64,000 nt of DNA from Hellea sp. (GCA_020631215.1 JAHDHS010000001.1:1-64000); one strand, 5' to 3'; shown: positions 26,953 through 34,537, numbered from the stretch's first letter. Translations and numbers: made by a program. The notes: generated by a model not told the origin, from the letters alone.

Positions 26953-28419
26953 TTATAAAATACCGGACAAAATTCCGCGATATGGGGCGGCTTCTGGAAT
27001 AGGCGGCACAGCACCATATTGGCCACCGCCCAAAGCTACATGTAAACGCACACGATTGGCAAGCCGCTCTTTGCGCGCACTGATTAACTGCCCTTCGGCT
27101 GAAAGGCGTCTGGCCTGGGCGTCGAGCAGCTGTAAAATCGTTGCCAGCCCTTCAGTATATCGCAGTTCCAGACGTTCTTCGGCTTTACGGGATTCTTCCA
27201 GTGATACTCTCAGCGCCGCTTCGCGTTCAGCTAAGCGCGTTTCCGCGTCCAATGCGTTTTCGACTTCTAAGTAAGCCTGCAATACAGATCCCGCATAAGA
27301 TTCGATTTGAGATCGCAGCAAAGCTTCCTGTTGTTCAACATTGCCTTGCAGGCGTCCGCCTTGGAAAATCGGGGCTGACAGATTGCCGATCAGATTGGCG
27401 ACCAACGCATCGATATCAAAGAAATTTCTCAGACTATTGCCGCTGGCTGTGGAGTCGCCGGACAAGGTCAAGCTCGGCAGCAAAGCCTTGCGGGCGATGT
27501 CGACCTGCAGGCCTTGGCTGTGCATGCGGGCATCAGCCGCTAACAAATCCGGCCGCCGCGCCAAAACATCGCCGGGCAGGCCAATATTAGACAGAGGCGG
27601 CAGTTCCGGCAATTCTCGCGCCGCTTCAATTTCTTCGGCAGGGTAACGGGCGAGCAGCACTTCAAGCTGCCGCGCCGTGGCGGATTTGGACTGCTCTCTT
27701 AGGGCCTGTAGGGCCTGCGAGCTGGCCAGGTTTGACCGCGCCAGACGGACATCGGAACTTCCCGTGACGCCGCCTTCAAAACGGCGCTCGGTCAAGCGCA
27801 AAGCCCGTTCCTGTGTTTCGATGTCTCGCTCGGATAATTCGGTTAAAAGGCGCGCTTCGATCAGGTTCAGCCAGGTTTGAGTCACCTGTCCGGCAATGGA
27901 CAGGTTGGCCCCGGCCAAGTCTGCGGCGCTGGCTTGGGTGTCAAGCTCACTAGCATCAACAGAATTACGAATGCGGCCCCATAAATCCGGCTCCCATGAG
28001 GCGTTCAGGCCTGCCGATATGCCTGTGCGGTCACCAAAGGAACTGCCCGCATCTTCTGTGCGCGACAAGCGGCCACTGCCCGATAGGGTGGGCTTACCGG
28101 CGGCGCCAGCAATACGTTCGCGGGCCAGAGCGGCGTCCAGCCGCGCAGCGGCGGCAGAGATATCATTATTGCGCGAAAGGGCCTCGGCGACCAGTTGCGT
28201 CAGCTGGCTATCGGAAAAGCTGGCGATCCAGTCATTATTGGGCAGGGCGGCCTGAGCTACGTTAAGCGGGGCAGGTTCGGCCCAATCAGGCCGCATCACG
28301 ACCTCCTTGGCCGTATTGACGTCCATAGGCTTTGGCGCAAGCCCTGTGCTCGCACATGATGCCAGCAAACTGGCCGTCAAGCTAAGCGGTAAAAATATGG
28401 ACCCGGCAGATGGTCTCAT
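26953..28419 (-). CDS. RND efflux outer-membrane factor (OprM/NodT family lipoprotein)
   Basis: The 488-residue lipoprotein (lipobox LLASCAST) has the two repeated halves of a TolC-like channel. Landmarks are NAAARLDAAL-type helices, EPDLWGRIRNSVDASE, ARLLTELSERDIETQERAL and the PDLLAADARMHSQGLQVD region. It forms the outer-membrane exit duct of the efflux system and is the first gene of the operon. AAGGAG lies eight bases before ATG 28419. The promoter and start region are covered by inverted repeats. Confidence 0.95.
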   Translation of the reverse strand: MRPSAGSIFLPLSLTASLLASCASTGLAPKPMDVNTAKEVVMRPDWAEPAPLNVAQAALPNNDWIASFSDSQLTQLVAEALSRNNDISAAAARLDAALARERIAGAAGKPTLSGSGRLSRTEDAGSSFGDRTGISAGLNASWEPDLWGRIRNSVDASELDTQASAADLAGANLSIAGQVTQTWLNLIEARLLTELSERDIETQERALRLTERRFEGGVTGSSDVRLARSNLASSQALQALREQSKSATARQLEVLLARYPAEEIEAARELPELPPLSNIGLPGDVLARRPDLLAADARMHSQGLQVDIARKALLPSLTLSGDSTASGNSLRNFFDIDALVANLIGNLSAPIFQGGRLQGNVEQQEALLRSQIESYAGSVLQAYLEVENALDAETRLAEREAALRVSLEESRKAEERLELRYTEGLATILQLLDAQARRLSAEGQLISARKERLANRVRLHVALGGGQYGAVPPIPEAAPYRGILSGIL

Positions 28420-28457
28420 AACATGTCTCCTTATGCGCTAGACATAACGAGACCATC
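28409..28457 (-). promoter_or_regulatory. overlapping operator-like inverted repeats at the RND operon start
   Basis: Two nested dyads are visible. The inner one pairs 28425-28435 with 28443-28453 (10 of 11 bases, 7-nt centre). The outer one pairs GATGGTCTC (28409-28417) with GAGACCATC (28449-28457) perfectly. They share the GTCTC arm and cover the -10 region, ribosome site and start codon of the outer-membrane factor gene. A repressor of the TetR or MarR kind bound here would block transcription, but no such regulator gene is adjacent. Confidence 0.55.
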
Positions 28458-28468
28458 TTGAATGTCAA
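28441..28468 (-). promoter_or_regulatory. predicted promoter of the RND efflux operon
   Basis: On the minus strand TTGACA (28463-28468) matches the -35 consensus exactly. TATGTC (28441-28446) follows after 16 bp as a weaker -10. A start near 28434 would leave a leader of only about 15 nt with AAGGAG inside it. Confidence 0.5.
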
Positions 28469-28470
28469 TC

Positions 28471-28497
28471 AATTATTATTGAAAAACGATAATAATT
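28471..28497. promoter_or_regulatory. AT-rich inverted repeat upstream of the -35
   Basis: AATTATTAT (28471-28479) and ATAATAATT (28489-28497) are perfect 9-bp arms around a 9-bp centre. The repeat lies just upstream of the predicted -35 box and could be a regulator or RNA-polymerase upstream site. It is strikingly AT-rich against its surroundings. Confidence 0.45.
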
Positions 28498-28613
28498 AGA
28501 TTTTTATGGTCGCTGCGCATATTCGGCCAGCGTCATAACCGATTTATGGGCTTTGGCAGCTTAAAAATTGGTATGAGTCATTTCTATCACGCGCAAAAAG
28601 GCGCGCTGAGGGT

Positions 28614-28661
28614 CTATCGATTATAGATCAGGCTGGATACCAGCAGAAGCATGACATACAT
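28614..28661 (-). CDS. possible 15-residue hydrophobic micropeptide
   Basis: ATG (complement of 28659-28661) is preceded by GGAGG with a five-base spacer, a better site than most real genes here have. The peptide would read MYVMLLLVSSLIYNR and is hydrophobic enough for a single short membrane segment. The frame can also be read from an upstream ATG at 28730, giving 38 residues, but no ribosome site precedes that one. Without comparative data this may be chance. Confidence 0.25.
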   Translation of the reverse strand: MYVMLLLVSSLIYNR

Positions 28662-28750
28662 AATTTCCTCCATCATCTCGTGATGAAGAGACACTGCCCA
28701 AATATCATGAAATCTGTAAGACAAACCCATGACAGGGGCGTAAAATGACG

Positions 28751-28777
28751 AAAGCCGCACAGAATTTGCGCGGCTTT
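28751..28777 (-). terminator. hairpin downstream of the prolyl oligopeptidase gene
   Basis: AAAGCCGC and GCGGCTTT pair around an 11-nt centre. On the minus strand the tail is CGTCATTTT, a weak T-run. It lies about 35 bp past the oligopeptidase stop. On the plus strand the tail GGTCTGTTTTT is equally plausible, so it could act in both directions. Confidence 0.55.
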
Positions 28778-28810
28778 GGTCTGTTTTTGCTGATATAAAG
28801 GACTCTCGGC

Positions 28811-31003
28811 CTATTCTCCGTCTTTGAGCTTTTGCATCAAATATGTGTGCTGGAGCGCCAGCCGTTTGGCGGTTTCCTTCAAGTTCGCTGCCGCGGAGTG
28901 TCCGCCATCAATGTTCTCATAATACAGGAAATCATGACCTTGGTCTTCCATCCGTTTGGCCATTTTGCGGGCATGGCCCGGATGGACGCGGTCATCCTTG
29001 GTTGAGGTGATAAAGAAGATTTCCGGATAATCCGCCTCTGGATCGATATTATGATAGGGGCTGATCTTACGCAGAAAGGCCCCTTCAACCTCATCATCCG
29101 GATCGCCATATTCGCCCATCCATGACGCCCCTGCCAGCAATTTATGATAGCGCATCATATCCAGCAGCGGCACAGCGCAGACAACGGCATTGAACAAATC
29201 CGGTCTTTGCGTGGCCATCACGCCCATCAACAGACCGCCATTGGACCCGCCTTCAATGCCCAGATGTTTCGGGCTGGTGATATCTTTGGCAATGAGATCC
29301 TCTGCCACGGAAATGAAATCATCATAGATGCGCTGGCGCTCGGTTTTCAGACCGGCCTGATGCCAGTTCGGGCCATATTCCCCGCCGCCGCGAATATTGG
29401 CGAGCACATAAACCCCGCCGCGCTCGATCCACAGCTTGCCGCGCGTGGCCGAATATGACGGGTTCAGAGAAATCTCAAATCCGCCATAGCCATAAAGCAA
29501 AGTCGGGTTGGTGCCGTCCATCGGCGTGTCTTTGCCGCGCACCACGAAATAGGGCACTTTGGTGCCGTCATCGGATGTCGCGAAAAATTGCTCGGCCGCC
29601 ATATTGGACGCATCAAACCAGTCCGGCAAAGACTTGGCTTTCGCTTTTTCGCCTGTGGCTGTGTTATAGGTCCAAAGCGTATCGGGCGATAAGAAGCTTT
29701 CCGTATTGATGAAAGCGACATCTTCTTTGTCATTCGTCGCCCCGATGGAGACCGTGCCATTGGCCGGGAAGTCGAGCTTATCTGATGTCCATTTTTTCCC
29801 GTCCCAATCATAGGCATAGGCTGTGCCCGCCACATCACGGGAAATGCTCATCAACACTTTAGACTTGGTCGAGCCAAAGCCGTTGATCGAGGATTTCTCG
29901 TCCGGCGAATACACCACATGGACATCGCTGATCTCGCCGTCTTCCATGAAGTCATCCATTGCGAAGCTGACCAGGTCGCCGGATTTGTGACCGCGCCAAT
30001 CTTCGGCCAATGTCATCAAGACCTGACCTTTAAATTCGCCGGAAAGTGAAGATTTGGCCGGTACAGGGAATTTCACCGCCGCGCCAATGCTCCCGTCTTC
30101 CTTTTGCGGGAACCAGTAATATTCGCTTTCATAGAAAGTTACAGAGCGGCTGACCATAATCTCATTGCGCCCGTCAGAGAGCTCCCACGTATAGGGCCAA
30201 TAGCCGACATCGGCTTTCTCGCCGCGGCCCAGCTCGACTGCCTCGCTCATGGGTGTGCCGCGCTTCCATAGCTTAGCCACCATCGGATAGCCGCTATCCG
30301 TCATTGTGCCTTCGCCGAAATCCACACCGAAAACCAATGTGTCCTTATCCAGCCATGACGCCGTGCCCTTGGACTCGGCGGTTTCAAACCCGCCATCGAC
30401 AAAGCGTTTGGTTTTGGCATTAAATTCGCGGCGCACGACCGCGTCCTTCCCGCCATCGGACAGGTTCACCATGCAAAGCTCATAATCGGGCGCGAGGCAG
30501 GTATTGCCCTTATAGACCCAGTTTTTGTCTTCATCCTTTGACAGCTGGTCAAAATCCAGCACGGTTTCCCACGCGGTGTCACCGGAGAGATAGCTGTCCA
30601 GCGTGGATTTGCGCCAGATGCCGCGCACATGATCGGCGTCCTGCCAGAAATTATGCACTTCCCCGCCCCGGTAGGACACATAAGGAATTTTCTCCTTGGA
30701 GTTCAAAATCTCCAGCGCCTCGGCCTCCATTTCGGCAAAACGCGGATCAGCGGTCAGGCGGTCAAGGCTGCGCTTGTTCCAAGCCTTCACTTCGGTTAGG
30801 GCCGCATCGCCCAAAACCTCTTCCAGATAGATGTGATCCTCATCCGTCTGTCCGGGCGTATCATATGTGATCATCGTATTGACATGGTCCTTTAAAGTCT
30901 CTGCCGGCGCGGACACGTCTGATTGACCGCAAGCCGTTAAGGCAAGGGCGGTGATCATGGCCGTCGTCAGGCATAATTTTGATTTGGTTTTCATAAAGCG
31001 CAT
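28811..31003 (-). CDS. prolyl oligopeptidase family serine peptidase, lipoprotein
   Basis: The 730-residue S9A-type protein has a lipobox-like signal (LALTACGQ), a seven-bladed propeller region, and a C-terminal alpha/beta-hydrolase. The catalytic serine is in EGGSNGGLLMG, the aspartate in STKDDRVHPGHA, and the histidine in IDGGHSAA. It should cleave proline-containing or related short peptides outside the cytoplasm. ATG 31003 is preferred because GGGGA lies seven bases upstream; in-frame ATGs at 31033 and 30994 are alternatives. It diverges from dapF. Confidence 0.93.
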   Translation of the reverse strand: MRFMKTKSKLCLTTAMITALALTACGQSDVSAPAETLKDHVNTMITYDTPGQTDEDHIYLEEVLGDAALTEVKAWNKRSLDRLTADPRFAEMEAEALEILNSKEKIPYVSYRGGEVHNFWQDADHVRGIWRKSTLDSYLSGDTAWETVLDFDQLSKDEDKNWVYKGNTCLAPDYELCMVNLSDGGKDAVVRREFNAKTKRFVDGGFETAESKGTASWLDKDTLVFGVDFGEGTMTDSGYPMVAKLWKRGTPMSEAVELGRGEKADVGYWPYTWELSDGRNEIMVSRSVTFYESEYYWFPQKEDGSIGAAVKFPVPAKSSLSGEFKGQVLMTLAEDWRGHKSGDLVSFAMDDFMEDGEISDVHVVYSPDEKSSINGFGSTKSKVLMSISRDVAGTAYAYDWDGKKWTSDKLDFPANGTVSIGATNDKEDVAFINTESFLSPDTLWTYNTATGEKAKAKSLPDWFDASNMAAEQFFATSDDGTKVPYFVVRGKDTPMDGTNPTLLYGYGGFEISLNPSYSATRGKLWIERGGVYVLANIRGGGEYGPNWHQAGLKTERQRIYDDFISVAEDLIAKDITSPKHLGIEGGSNGGLLMGVMATQRPDLFNAVVCAVPLLDMMRYHKLLAGASWMGEYGDPDDEVEGAFLRKISPYHNIDPEADYPEIFFITSTKDDRVHPGHARKMAKRMEDQGHDFLYYENIDGGHSAAANLKETAKRLALQHTYLMQKLKDGE

Positions 31004-31111
31004 AGCTTTTCCCCGTCGATATAATTGTATCAAATTTGTCTGGCCGTCTTTTACGCAGGGTTTGCACAGCGATGCAAGTGCGCCTATGTGACATTGACGA
31101 AAGGACGCGCC

Positions 31112-31966
31112 ATGCGGTTTTTAATCATGAACGGAGCCGGCAACCGCTTTGCGGTGTTTGACTCAAGGCAGCAGCCCGACTTCGCGCTCTATGACGGCAA
31201 GGTCAAAGCGATCTGCAAACCGGGCAGCCAAGTCATGGGCCCCAAAGGCGCGGATCAGCTGATTATCCTGCGCGCCCCCAAAAGCAATGACGCTGATATC
31301 TTTATGGAAATCTGGAACCGCGAAGGCGGGCAGGTCAATGCCTGCGGCAACGCCACGCGCACCACGGCCTGGCTCTATATGCGGGATGAAGGCGTGGATG
31401 TTTGCCGGGTGCAAACCAATGACGCGATCCTGCATTGCCGGGCGGCGGGCGAGAAACGCATCGCCGTGGATATGGGCCCGCCCAAGCTGGAGTGGCAGCA
31501 AATCCCGCTCAAAGAGGCGATGCACACACATCATATTGATGTCAAACTCGGCCCGATTGACGACCCCGTCCTGTCCAATCCCGGCGCGGTCTCCATGGGC
31601 AATCCGCATTGCGTTTTTTTCGTCGATGACTTTACGACGGTCAAACCCGAACTGGCCGGGCCGATGATCGAATATCACCCGCTCTTCCCAGAGCAGGTCA
31701 ATGTCGGCTTTGCCAAAATTCTGCCGCCTGACGATAACGGGATGAACCGCATCCGCCTAAAGGTCTGGGAACGCGGGGCGGGGCTCACCCTTGCCTGCGG
31801 CACAGGCGCCTGCGCCGCCCTCGTCGCCGCCCACCGCCAAAAAAGAACCGGCCGCAAAGCCATCGTCCAAGTCGACGGCGGAGAGCTGCTGATCGAATGG
31901 CGAGAGGCCGATGACCACGTCATCATGACCGGCCCGGTGGAGCTGGAGATGGAAGGGACATTCTAG
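31112..31966 (+). CDS. dapF: diaminopimelate epimerase
   Basis: The 284-residue enzyme has the duplicated DapF fold with both catalytic cysteines: NACGNATR and LACGTGACAAL. It interconverts LL- and meso-diaminopimelate for lysine and peptidoglycan synthesis. ATG 31112 follows AAGGA and opens with the family's usual N-terminal strand and NGAGNRF motif. In many Caulobacterales dapF is next to mtaB and ftsY; here those genes lie 12 kb away. Confidence 0.95.
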   Translation: MRFLIMNGAGNRFAVFDSRQQPDFALYDGKVKAICKPGSQVMGPKGADQLIILRAPKSNDADIFMEIWNREGGQVNACGNATRTTAWLYMRDEGVDVCRVQTNDAILHCRAAGEKRIAVDMGPPKLEWQQIPLKEAMHTHHIDVKLGPIDDPVLSNPGAVSMGNPHCVFFVDDFTTVKPELAGPMIEYHPLFPEQVNVGFAKILPPDDNGMNRIRLKVWERGAGLTLACGTGACAALVAAHRQKRTGRKAIVQVDGGELLIEWREADDHVIMTGPVELEMEGTF

Positions 31967-32020
31967 ACCTAGCCAATCTGCCACATTGCGCAACGGCGTT
32001 CTGACTGCCACTAAACCCTT

Positions 32021-32443
32021 ATGGCGGGCTGGATACTTCGGATTGGGTTTTATGGGTTGGGGCTTTCGGCGATTGCGATTGGCTTATCCTTTATCGGCTT
32101 TGGCGTGGACGCGGCGGGGCGGTTTTTCAAAGGGCTGATGGATTATACCTATCCGACCGAACCCTTGACCGGGCTGGACAATCCCAATGCGGATGGCGAG
32201 CTGCGCTTTTATTCTGTGTTCTGGATCGCTTACGGGATCTTACTCGTACAAACAGCGCGCGATTTAACCCGTCACATCGCCCGTATTCCATGGCTGATTG
32301 CGCTGTTCTTTGCAGGCGGACTTGCACGTGTGGTCAGCTATGTAAAACTCGGCCCGCCCCATGCGTTTTTTATGATCTTGATGGCCATTGAGTTGATCTT
32401 ACCCATCATCCTGTTTCTCGCCTATCGCCGCTGGCTGAAATAA
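32021..32443 (+). CDS. DUF4345 family membrane protein
   Basis: The 140-residue protein has four hydrophobic segments (residues about 7-27, 66-80, 89-107 and 112-134). It carries the DUF4345 features ELRFYSVFWIAYGILL and GGLARVVSYVKLGPPH. It is an inner-membrane protein of unknown function. It is followed by a long non-coding region. Confidence 0.82.
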   Translation: MAGWILRIGFYGLGLSAIAIGLSFIGFGVDAAGRFFKGLMDYTYPTEPLTGLDNPNADGELRFYSVFWIAYGILLVQTARDLTRHIARIPWLIALFFAGGLARVVSYVKLGPPHAFFMILMAIELILPIILFLAYRRWLK

Positions 32444-32500
32444 GGTTGTTTCCCCGCGAAACGTCCCAATTCTGCATATATTTCAACGCTGGAATAACAT

Positions 32501-32532
32501 TAAATCCTCACCCTTCGAAACTCGCTTATATT
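32501..32532 (+). promoter_or_regulatory. promoter-like block of the structured RNA candidate
   Basis: TAAATCCTCACC (32501-32512) and TATATTCA (from 32527) recur on the minus strand at 47703-47714 and from 47688. In both places the first block starts 26 bp before TATATT. The spacing fits a -35-like or activator element plus a -10 box, giving a start near 32540. The bases between are not conserved. Confidence 0.5.
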
Positions 32533-32539
32533 CATACCG

Positions 32540-32821
32540 TTCCTTTCACAGGGGCAGGCAAGTGCACATTGCTTCGCTGGTGAGGGGACGGCGTTTGCCG
32601 GTGTAGCTTCGGGCGTAATGATCCCGAGGGCGGCTGGTTCAGCGCGAGCTGATTAGAGCACGACTATCTAGTTCGGCCGCTGGTAGAAGACGCCGCCGCA
32701 GGGTTTGGCCCCGCGTAAAATTGTTAGTTTTTTGGTGTTCCATCGCGGACGCTAACCCTGCGGACTGCCCCAATTATGAGGTTTACGCGAAAAAGGCTGA
32801 GCGCCAGATCGCCAGCGGGAG
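32540..32821 (+). ncRNA. candidate structured non-coding RNA, copy A
   Basis: This region aligns with the minus strand of 47675-47361. A long-range helix pairs GGGGCAG (32551-32557) with CTGCCCC (32765-32771); in the other copy it is GGGACAG with CTGTCC, a compensated change. GCAA/TTGC (32558-32572) corresponds to GTAAC/GTTGC there. CCGCAGGGTT (32696-32705) pairs with AACCCTGCGG (32754-32763) and encloses CCGCG/CGCGG; the other copy has a different 17-bp stem in the same place. The enclosed loop keeps GTAAAAT and a TGG-tgtt-CCA hairpin. The 3' end is the invariant hairpin 32796-32821. The two copies do not conserve a reading frame. I cannot match it to tmRNA, RNase P, 6S, SRP RNA or a riboswitch class. 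The ends are estimates. Confidence 0.55.
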
Positions 32822-32898
32822 AAGAAACTCGGCTTTAAGTATGGCCGCGCAGGTGAGCGTTCACAAAGCCGCAAGTTTCGGACGCGGCCCAGGCGGCA

Positions 32899-32968
32899 CC
32901 AGCCCACTCCCCCTCCCGACCACCCACAGGGTCATACTCATGGGTGGTCGGGAGGGGGAGTGGGCTGG
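32899..32968. repeat. perfect 28-bp inverted repeat
   Basis: Bases 32899-32926 and 32941-32968 are exact reverse complements with a 14-nt centre (32927-32940). The left arm is pyrimidine-rich (it begins CCAGCCCACTCCCCCTCCCG). As RNA it would be a very stable hairpin; as DNA it could extrude a cruciform. No T-run follows, so it is not a standard terminator. It lies about 80 bp past the structured RNA candidate. Confidence 0.85.
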
Positions 32969-33129
32969 AGATGCCCGCCGCGCCCTGTTCTTTCGTTCAA
33001 ATGCCTGGGCTCCTGCGCCGCAAATGAAAGGACTGACGAAAAGATGCTTTGCGTGAAAGACCTGTATTATGAACCTTGCGGGACTCGGTCATTAATGCGA
33101 GGTTCAGGGTGATTTTTGTAAGGTGCAAC

Positions 33130-33315
33130 ATGAAATATGTGATTTTTACGCTCAGCGCCGCGATAGCTATGGCGGGCTGTGTGCCAAAAGTTCAGATCGT
33201 TCCGTCGGATAAACCGATTAAAATCGAGCTGAATGTGAAAATTGATCAGGAAGTCCGTGTCCGTTTGGACAAGGATGTAGAAGACCTGATCGAGAGTAAC
33301 CCGGATTTGTTCTAA
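33130..33315 (+). CDS. ynbE: YnbE family lipoprotein
   Basis: The 61-residue lipoprotein has a signal peptide with lipobox (MAGC) and the YnbE core IKIELNVKIDQEVRVRLDKD. YnbE in E. coli is an outer-membrane lipoprotein that works with the AsmA-like protein YdbH in lipid homeostasis, and YdbL is the third partner. The ydbL gene follows ten bases after the stop, but no ydbH-like gene is in this window. ATG 33130 is chosen because it opens a clean signal peptide; an in-frame ATG at 33076 would add 18 residues that do not fit. Confidence 0.88.
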   Translation: MKYVIFTLSAAIAMAGCVPKVQIVPSDKPIKIELNVKIDQEVRVRLDKDVEDLIESNPDLF

Positions 33316-33325
33316 GGAGGGACGT

Positions 33326-33709
33326 ATGGGTATGAAAAAAATAATCGCGGCAGTCTCTGCCATTGCTATTTTGGGCGGCGGCGCGATTGCGCTCAATGCG
33401 CTGGATATGAATTCGGCGAGTGCGCAGGCGGCCAATGCCAAGGCGACCGTGGATTCCGCCAAAGCGCGCGGCGAGGTCGGCGAGCAGATTGATGGCTATC
33501 TCGGGATTGTCCCGGGCAGTAGCCCGTCAGCCGCTGTGCGCAGCGCGGTGCAGGAAATCAATATCGGCCGTAAAACCGTTTATACCAATCAGGCGCGCGC
33601 TAATAATGTGCGCACTGAGGATGTGGCCGGTGTATCCGGTGAGAAACTGATCAACCGGGCCCCGTCGGGCCAGATGGTCAAGGGCAATAGCGGTTGGTAT
33701 AAACGCTAG
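33326..33709 (+). CDS. ydbL: YdbL family protein (DUF1318)
   Basis: The 127-residue periplasmic protein has an N-terminal signal peptide and the YdbL core: AKARGEVGEQIDGYLGIV, then INIGRKTVYTNQA, then GEKLINRAPSGQMV. It is coupled to ynbE by close spacing, with AAGGAGGG before ATG 33326. It probably assists the YdbH/YnbE system. A strong terminator follows. Confidence 0.9.
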   Translation: MGMKKIIAAVSAIAILGGGAIALNALDMNSASAQAANAKATVDSAKARGEVGEQIDGYLGIVPGSSPSAAVRSAVQEINIGRKTVYTNQARANNVRTEDVAGVSGEKLINRAPSGQMVKGNSGWYKR

Positions 33710-33733
33710 GCCGTGGGCAAGCTTTGAATATCA

Positions 33734-33766
33734 AGCCGCCGGGTGATCATCCGGCGGTTTTTCTTT
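33734..33766 (+). terminator. rho-independent terminator after ydbL
   Basis: GCCGCCGG-gtgatcat-CCGGCGGT followed by TTTTCTTT is a GC-rich hairpin with a T tail, 25 bp after the ydbL stop. Confidence 0.92.
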
Positions 33767-33827
33767 GCCTCACACCCCGAATTGATTCACATAGGGCCCT
33801 ATGTGATTTGCAAAGCCGGAGAGAGAG

Positions 33828-34475
33828 ATGAGCGGAAACATCACCAAATTAACGCCGTCGGGGCTTGCGGCGCTGCTATGCGCCCGGATTTGTCATGATC
33901 TGGTCAGCCCGGTCGGCGCGCTGGGCACGGGTCTGGAATTGCTCGACGATGAGTCCAATGCCGATATGCATGAGGATGCGATGGAGTTGATTAAGACGTC
34001 GTCGCGCCAGGCTTCGGCCAAGCTGAAATTTCTGCGGTTGGCCTTCGGGGCGGGCGGCTCCGCGCCCGGCGTGATCGCGGCGCAGGAGATCAAATCTCTG
34101 GCCGGGGATATGTTTGCGGACGGCAAAGCTCAGCTAAGCTGGGAACTTACCGGTGACGGATTGGAAAAAGGTCACGCGCGTTTGCTGTTAAACCTGATCA
34201 TGCTGGCGGTTCAGGCGATTCCCCGGGGCGGAGATGTGACGATCAAACAAGCGGGTTCGGATCTGGTTTTAACGGCGACAGGGCCCAAAGCCCGGCTGGA
34301 TGAGACCGTCGAGAAAACTCTGGCAGGCAAAGCGCCGGATGACGGGTTTGACGGGCGCTCCATACAGCCCTTCTATGCCGGTATGATGAGCCGCGAAATG
34401 GGCGGCTCTGTCACCGGATCGATTGATGGGGAAACCGTTACGCTCATTGCCAATCTGCCGGAATCGCCGACCTAA
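33828..34475 (+). CDS. chpT: histidine phosphotransferase ChpT
   Basis: The 215-residue protein matches Caulobacter ChpT in length and layout. A helical hairpin carries the phospho-accepting histidine in ARICHDLVSPVGALGTG, then DDAMELI-like helix DAMELIKTSSRQASAKLKFL and FLRLAFGA, followed by a degenerate HATPase-like domain. In Caulobacter ChpT passes phosphate from the kinase CckA to CtrA and CpdR and so controls the cell cycle. It is the first of four genes on this strand, and a terminator separates it from ydbL. Confidence 0.93.
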   Translation: MSGNITKLTPSGLAALLCARICHDLVSPVGALGTGLELLDDESNADMHEDAMELIKTSSRQASAKLKFLRLAFGAGGSAPGVIAAQEIKSLAGDMFADGKAQLSWELTGDGLEKGHARLLLNLIMLAVQAIPRGGDVTIKQAGSDLVLTATGPKARLDETVEKTLAGKAPDDGFDGRSIQPFYAGMMSREMGGSVTGSIDGETVTLIANLPESPT

Positions 34476-34537
34476 AATTTAGACCCTTTTAACTTTATGC
34501 GCCCAATCTGGCCGTCCTTATGGAAAGGCCGAATCAC

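Larger units (their letters stand above)
28498..28810. other. intergenic region upstream of the RND operon
   Basis: This 313-bp stretch has no recognised gene. It holds one tiny open frame with a good ribosome site (28614-28661, minus strand) and a hairpin at 28751-28777 that probably terminates the prolyl oligopeptidase gene. Confidence 0.5.
32444..33129. other. 686-bp non-coding region holding a structured RNA candidate and a long palindrome
   Basis: No convincing protein gene is present. In order it holds a promoter-like block (32501-32532), the structured RNA candidate (32540-32821), a hairpin GAAACT-c-GGCTTT with AAAGCC-gca-AGTTTC (32824-32879), and a perfect 28-bp inverted repeat (32899-32968). 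The last 160 bp before ynbE show nothing I can name. Confidence 0.7.

Noticed and set aside
28409-28457. Reading the nested inverted repeats as an mRNA hairpin that hides the ribosome site.
   Set aside because: With TTGACA at 28463-28468 and -10 at 28441-28446, transcription would start near 28434, so the upstream arms are not transcribed. A DNA operator fits better.
32640-32690. A tRNA-like fragment (GAGCTGATTAGAGCACGAC).
   Set aside because: It recalls a D arm, but no acceptor stem, anticodon arm or T arm can be formed around it; it fits a local helix of the RNA candidate better.
32540-33000. Possible tmRNA, RNase P RNA, SRP RNA or 6S RNA.
   Set aside because: None of the diagnostic sequences (tag frame with resume codon, GAGGAAAGTCC, the SRP GNRA/AGCA core) is present, and these genes are single-copy, whereas this element occurs at least three times.
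32721-33056. A 111-codon frame from 32721 on the plus strand.
   Set aside because: It crosses the RNA 3' hairpin and the 28-bp inverted repeat, has no ribosome site, and is not conserved in copy B.
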